Assembly: GCA_963764365.1 (NCBI GenBank)
Contig: CAVXSI010000020.1
Location: 310,001 to 374,000 of the forward strand
From: VRUE01 sp963764365
Lineage (GTDB): Bacteria; Actinomycetota; Thermoleophilia; Solirubrobacterales; 70-9
DNA: 64,000 nt
Direction: 5' to 3'
Shown here: positions 60,878 to 64,000 of the stretch, piece after piece
Layout of the letters: every line of letters starts with the position of its first letter
Numbering within the stretch: position 1 is the first letter of the stretch
Notes under the pieces: generated by a model
Databases searched by the model: none
What the model was told of the DNA's origin: nothing
What the model saw: only the letters and a program-made list of their open reading frames with translations
Position numbers and translations under genes: made by a program

Positions 60878-61270
60878 ATGGCCGGGCTGAATGCCGGCGA
60901 TGCGATCGCCGAGCTGCGGGTGACGCCGGACAAGTACCTGCCGCACCGCTACGCGGGCGCCTCGGGAGACTTCAACCCGATCCACATCGACCCCGAGTTC
61001 GCCAAGGCGGTCGGCCTGCCGAACACGATCCTGCACGGCCTCTACATGATGGGCCTGACCGCGCGTGCCGCCGCAGAAGTGACCGGTGGCGATCCGCGCT
61101 CGCTGAAGCGGCTCTCGGTCCAGTTCCGCGGGATGGGGGCGCCGGAGACCGAGATCGTCGTCAGCGGCACGGTCTCCTCGGTCGAGGACGGCGTGGCGAA
61201 GATCGACGTGGTTGCTGCGCAGGGCGAGAATCAGACGATTCGCAACGCCGAGGCTGAAGTCGAGGTTTGA
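60878..61270 (+). CDS. MaoC-like (3R)-hydroxyacyl dehydratase, HadB-like
   Basis: The 130-residue hotdog protein has the hydratase-2 motif YAGASGDFNPIHIDPEFAKA, with catalytic Asp and His, and ILHGLYMMGLTARAAAEVTG. Together with the preceding HadA-like protein it should form a heterodimeric dehydratase acting on 3-hydroxyacyl thioesters. The ATG follows the upstream TGA by one base. A type B hairpin element follows its stop after 12 nt. Confidence 0.9.
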   Translation: MAGLNAGDAIAELRVTPDKYLPHRYAGASGDFNPIHIDPEFAKAVGLPNTILHGLYMMGLTARAAAEVTGGDPRSLKRLSVQFRGMGAPETEIVVSGTVSSVEDGVAKIDVVAAQGENQTIRNAEAEVEV

Positions 61271-61282
61271 CTTGGGCGTTGG

Positions 61283-61393
61283 GCGGGGCCGGGTGACCCT
61301 CCCGGCTCAACTTTTTGGCGGGTAGCGGGGCGGCTCTCGCGGACATTTTCGGGCCAAAAAGTACAAGCCGCCGGGAGGGTCACCCGGCCCCGC
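61283..61393 (+). repeat. Large hairpin element, type B copy 3 (before hrcA)
   Basis: Left GCGGGGCCGGGTGACCCTCC and right GGAGGGTCACCCGGCCCCGC are perfectly complementary over 24 bp. The inner stem ACTTTTTGGC/GCCAAAAAGT and the constants GGCTCAACTTTTT and AAAAAGTACAAGCCG place it in type B. It ends 15 nt before the hrcA start. Confidence 0.9.
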
Positions 61394-61408
61394 TTCTACA
61401 CTTCGAAC

Positions 61409-62434
61409 GTGCTTTCGTCTCGACAGGAGCTCATTCTCAAGCTGGTGGTCGACGCTTACCTCGCGTCGGGCAAGCCCGTGGCTTCGAAGCCGATTGCCGA
61501 GAGGCGGGAGATCGAGTGGGGGTCTTCTACGGTGCGGGCGGAGCTGGCTGCTTTGGAGGCCGCCGGGTATCTGACGCATCCGCATACGTCCGCCGGGCGG
61601 ATTCCCACCGAGGTCGGCTATCGCTATTACGTCGACCGGCTGATCGAGGCCGGGCTGCCCGCCGCCGGGGCCAAGGTCGAGCTGGAGCTGTCGCGGCTGC
61701 GACGCGAGATCGACGCGGCGATGCGGGAGACGACCGCCGCCCTGGCCCAGGTCAACGACCTGATGGCGCTGGTGACCGCGCCGGCGCCGGCGACCGCGAC
61801 GATCCACCGGGTCGAGGTGCTGCGGTTGCGGCCGACCCGGGTGGTGGCGATCGCGATCGCCTCGACCGGGGCGGTCGCCAAGCGCGTCTTCGACTTCGAG
61901 CAGCCGGTCGACCCGGGCCTGGTCGAGTGGGCCTCGAGCTACCTGAACGAGTCGCTCGCCGGGCTCGGCGTCGGCGCGCGGATGATCGCCGGCCGGCTCT
62001 CCGACCCCGAGCTGGGCCCGGCCGAGGCCGCCTTCGTCGCCCGCCTCTCCTCGGCCTTCACCGAGCTCGAGCAGGAGACCGGCGAGACCCTCTACATGGA
62101 CGGCGCCTCGCGGCTGCTCTCCGAACAGCACGCCGACGACCTGCCCCGCGCCGACCGGCTGATGACCGCGCTGGAGCGGCGCGCGAGCCTGCTCGGGATG
62201 ATGCGCTCCGCCCTCGACGAGCGCTCGGTCTTCCTCTGGATCGGTGGCGAGAACCCGCAGCCGGAGCTGCGCTCGGTCAGCGTCGTCGGCGCCAACTACG
62301 GCCTCGCCCACCGCAACCTCGGCTCGGTCGGCGTGGTCGGGCCGCTGCGGATGGACTACGCGACGGCGATCGCCTCGGTGCGCGGCGCCGCGCGCGAGCT
62401 GTCGCGCTACTGCGAGACGGTCTACGGCGGCTGA
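61409..62434 (+). CDS. hrcA: Heat-inducible transcription repressor HrcA
   Basis: The 341-residue protein has the winged-helix domain LSSRQELILKLVVDAYLASG, VASKPIAERREIEWGSSTVR and LTHPHTSAGRIPTEVGYRYY, followed by the GAF-like dimerisation domain (TALERRASLLGMMRSALDER, VGVVGPLRMDYATAIASV). HrcA represses groE/dnaK-type genes through CIRCE operators. I see no CIRCE (TTAGCACTC...GAGTGCTAA) upstream here. GTG start. hrcA-dnaJ-prmA is the usual order. Confidence 0.95.
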   Translation: MLSSRQELILKLVVDAYLASGKPVASKPIAERREIEWGSSTVRAELAALEAAGYLTHPHTSAGRIPTEVGYRYYVDRLIEAGLPAAGAKVELELSRLRREIDAAMRETTAALAQVNDLMALVTAPAPATATIHRVEVLRLRPTRVVAIAIASTGAVAKRVFDFEQPVDPGLVEWASSYLNESLAGLGVGARMIAGRLSDPELGPAEAAFVARLSSAFTELEQETGETLYMDGASRLLSEQHADDLPRADRLMTALERRASLLGMMRSALDERSVFLWIGGENPQPELRSVSVVGANYGLAHRNLGSVGVVGPLRMDYATAIASVRGAARELSRYCETVYGG

Positions 62435-62444
62435 GCCCGAAGCG

Positions 62445-63107
62445 ATGCCAGGCGACTTCTACGAGATCCTCGGCGTCCAGCGCGACGCCAACAAGGCCGA
62501 GGTGAAGACGGCCTTCCGCCGGCTCGCCCGCGAGCTGCACCCCGACGTCAACGACCACGACCCCGAGGCGGAGGAGAAGTTCAAGGCCGCGGCCGAAGCC
62601 TACGAGGTGCTCTCCGACCCCGAGCGGCGCCGCGCCTACGACGCCTACGGCCACGAGGGCCTGCGCGGCGGCGGCGCCCAGCCGGGCGGCTTCGGCTCGG
62701 TCGAGGACATCTTCCAGGCCTTCTTCGGCGGCGCCGGCTTCGAAGTGCGGCGCGGGCCGATGCGCGGCCAGGATTTGATCCACCAGATCGAGATCTCCGC
62801 CGTCGAGGCGATGCTGGGGACGAAGGTCAAGATCCCCAGCCACGAGGGCGAGCGGGAGATCGATCTGCCGGCCGGGATCCAGCCGGGATCGCAGTTCGCC
62901 CTGCGCGGCCACGGCATGCCCGGGGCCAACGGCGGCCCGCCGGGCGACATGGTCGTCGCCGTGCAGGTGATCGTCCCCGAGGAGCTCTCCGAGGAGCAGC
63001 GCGAGCTGGCCGTGAAGCTCGGCGAGACGCTGGAGCCGCACAACCTGCGCTCGCGGCGCGGCGGCGAGGGCAGCTTCTTCTCGCGGATGCGCCGCGCGTT
63101 CCATTGA
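62445..63107 (+). CDS. DnaJ-type co-chaperone without zinc finger
   Basis: The 220-residue protein has a full J domain (residues 4-68, HPD at 32-34), a short G/F region and then one C-terminal beta domain (GQDLIHQIEISAVEAMLGTK, DLPAGIQPGSQFALRGHGMP) that aligns best with CTD II of DnaJ. The CxxCxGxG zinc-finger repeats and one of the two beta domains are absent, and the protein has no cysteine at all. Full DnaJ is about 375 residues. It resembles CbpA/DnaJ type-II co-chaperones but is shorter still. The reading frame is clean, so this looks like a genuine compact form. Confidence 0.85.
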   Translation: MPGDFYEILGVQRDANKAEVKTAFRRLARELHPDVNDHDPEAEEKFKAAAEAYEVLSDPERRRAYDAYGHEGLRGGGAQPGGFGSVEDIFQAFFGGAGFEVRRGPMRGQDLIHQIEISAVEAMLGTKVKIPSHEGEREIDLPAGIQPGSQFALRGHGMPGANGGPPGDMVVAVQVIVPEELSEEQRELAVKLGETLEPHNLRSRRGGEGSFFSRMRRAFH

Positions 63108-63949
63108 TCCGCCTGGCGGTCCGCTGCGCGCCCGAGCAGGCGGAGATCGTCCTCGCCGAGTTGACCGTGCTCGCCCCGAACGGGGTCGAGGAGGAGCGCG
63201 GCGACGGCTACGTCGAGTACGCGATCTATGGCGGCGAGGGCGAGCTGCCGGAGCTGGGCGAAGTCGAGGCGGCGGCGGGCGACTCGCTGGTCGAGGTCGT
63301 CGCCACCGAGGTCCCGGACGACTGGGCCGACCGCTGGCAGGACTTCCACAAGCCGCTGCTGGTCGGCGGCAGGCTCTGGCTGCGTCCTTCCTGGGAGCAG
63401 CCGCGCGACGGCGCGATCGACCTCGTCGTCGACCCCGGCCGGGCCTTCGGCACCGGCGCCCACCCGACCACCCGGCTCTGCCTCGAGCTGCTGCTCGACC
63501 TGGCGGCGGCGGGCGCTGCCGGCGGCGCGCTGACCGACCTCGGCTGCGGCTCGGGCGTGCTGGCGATCGCCGCGGCGAGGCTCGGCTGGGCGCCGGTTCG
63601 CGGCTACGACCACGAGGCGCCGGCGGTCGAGGCGGCGAGCGCCAACGCGGCAGCCAACGGGGTCGCGGCGGACTTCGAGCAGCGCGATCTGCGCCGCAGC
63701 CTGCCCGAGCTCGCCCCGACCGCCGTCGCCAACATGACCGCGCCCGTGCTGAAGGACGTCGCCTCCCTGCTCAGGCCTGAGACTGCGCCGCAAACCATGG
63801 TCTGCTCCGGCCTGCTGCCGCCCGAGCTCGACGCGACCGCCGCCGCCTTCGCCCCGGTCGGCCTGGGCGAAACCGAGCGCCGCATCGACGGCGACTGGGC
63901 GGCGCTGCTGCTTCGTCGCGGCCCCAACAGATATGTTTCCCGCCGATGA
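63104..63949 (+). CDS. prmA: Ribosomal protein L11 methyltransferase
   Basis: The 281-residue protein has the PrmA landmarks VPDDWADRWQDFHKPLLVGG, VVDPGRAFGTGAHPTTRLCL and the SAM-binding LTDLGCGSGVLAIAAARLGW. It methylates L11. The TTG start overlaps the dnaJ stop (TTGA), and its own TGA overlaps the next ATG. The later N-P-P-Y-like motif is replaced by ANMTAPVL, typical for PrmA (NI-type). Confidence 0.92.
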   Translation: MIRLAVRCAPEQAEIVLAELTVLAPNGVEEERGDGYVEYAIYGGEGELPELGEVEAAAGDSLVEVVATEVPDDWADRWQDFHKPLLVGGRLWLRPSWEQPRDGAIDLVVDPGRAFGTGAHPTTRLCLELLLDLAAAGAAGGALTDLGCGSGVLAIAAARLGWAPVRGYDHEAPAVEAASANAAANGVAADFEQRDLRRSLPELAPTAVANMTAPVLKDVASLLRPETAPQTMVCSGLLPPELDATAAAFAPVGLGETERRIDGDWAALLLRRGPNRYVSRR

Positions 63950-64000
63950 TCGCGACGATCACCGCCTACGGCGTCGGCCTGTTCATCCACGTGCTCGCGG
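63946..64000 (+). CDS. Start of a membrane protein, cut by window edge
   Basis: The ATG at 63946 overlaps the prmA stop (ATGA) and reads MIATITAYGVGLFIHVLA before the window ends. The hydrophobic start suggests an integral membrane protein; no family can be given from 18 residues. Confidence 0.55.
   Translation, partial: MIATITAYGVGLFIHVLA

Overview
The window is strongly GC-rich and gene-dense, with many GTG and TTG starts. The gene order (tig-clpP-clpX-valS-folC-ndk-maf, mreBCD-mrdA-rodA-rng-rplU-rpmA-obg-proB-proA-nadD-rsfS, leuS-comEA-comEC-holA-rpsT-murJ-lepA-hrcA-dnaJ-prmA) suggests a deep-branching actinobacterium, most likely Thermoleophilia/Solirubrobacterales. That placement is inference from gene order and protein flavour; there is no rRNA gene here.

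Bases 1-2,900 hold accessory genes and debris: a GrpB-family protein cut by the window edge, a GNAT acetyltransferase, a frameshifted OsmC-family gene, a decayed LigD phosphoesterase fragment, an orphan palindromic operator and an SDR. Bases 2,915-10,226 hold a compact operon: an ArsR-family regulator with a candidate operator, then six subunits of a membrane-bound group-4 [NiFe]-hydrogenase-like / complex-I-like enzyme (HyfB, C, E, F, G and I types). The set resembles the mycobacterial Rv0081-Rv0087 locus. A diverged 35-40 bp direct repeat brackets it. Next come a secreted FGE-sulfatase-like protein, a secreted beta-propeller gene broken by two frameshifts, a beta-carbonic anhydrase, a GH15 glucanase and a CtaG-like membrane protein.

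From 17 to 64 kb the window is mostly core housekeeping on the + strand: protein folding and turnover (tig, clpP, clpX, hrcA, a DnaJ without zinc finger), tRNA charging (valS, leuS), folate and proline synthesis, cell shape and wall (mreBCD, PBP2, RodA, MurJ), ribosome genes (L21, L27, S20, RsfS, LepA, Obg), DNA uptake (ComEA, ComEC) and replication (HolA). A PAS hybrid kinase plus an HD-GYP response regulator form a minus-strand pair. One tRNA-Ala(GGC) is present. Two core genes seem to use very unusual start codons: clpX (CTG) and folC (ATA overlapping the valS stop).

The most striking non-coding signal is a dispersed family of about 110-130 bp hairpin elements: nine full copies between 19 and 61.4 kb, plus one orphan half. 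Each has 20-28 bp outer arms that differ in sequence from copy to copy yet stay almost perfectly self-complementary, an asymmetric internal bulge, a second stem (TTTTTCGC/GCGAAAAA or a compensated variant) and a roughly 30 nt loop. All lie in the same orientation as the genes around them. Most sit between genes; one is read in frame inside a membrane-protein gene and one supplies the N-terminus of a peptidase. A second family of 35-43 nt hairpins with an ATA/TAT loop, and several single large hairpins, also occur. Four otherwise recognisable genes carry apparent one-base insertions, so assembly quality should be checked before calling pseudogenes.
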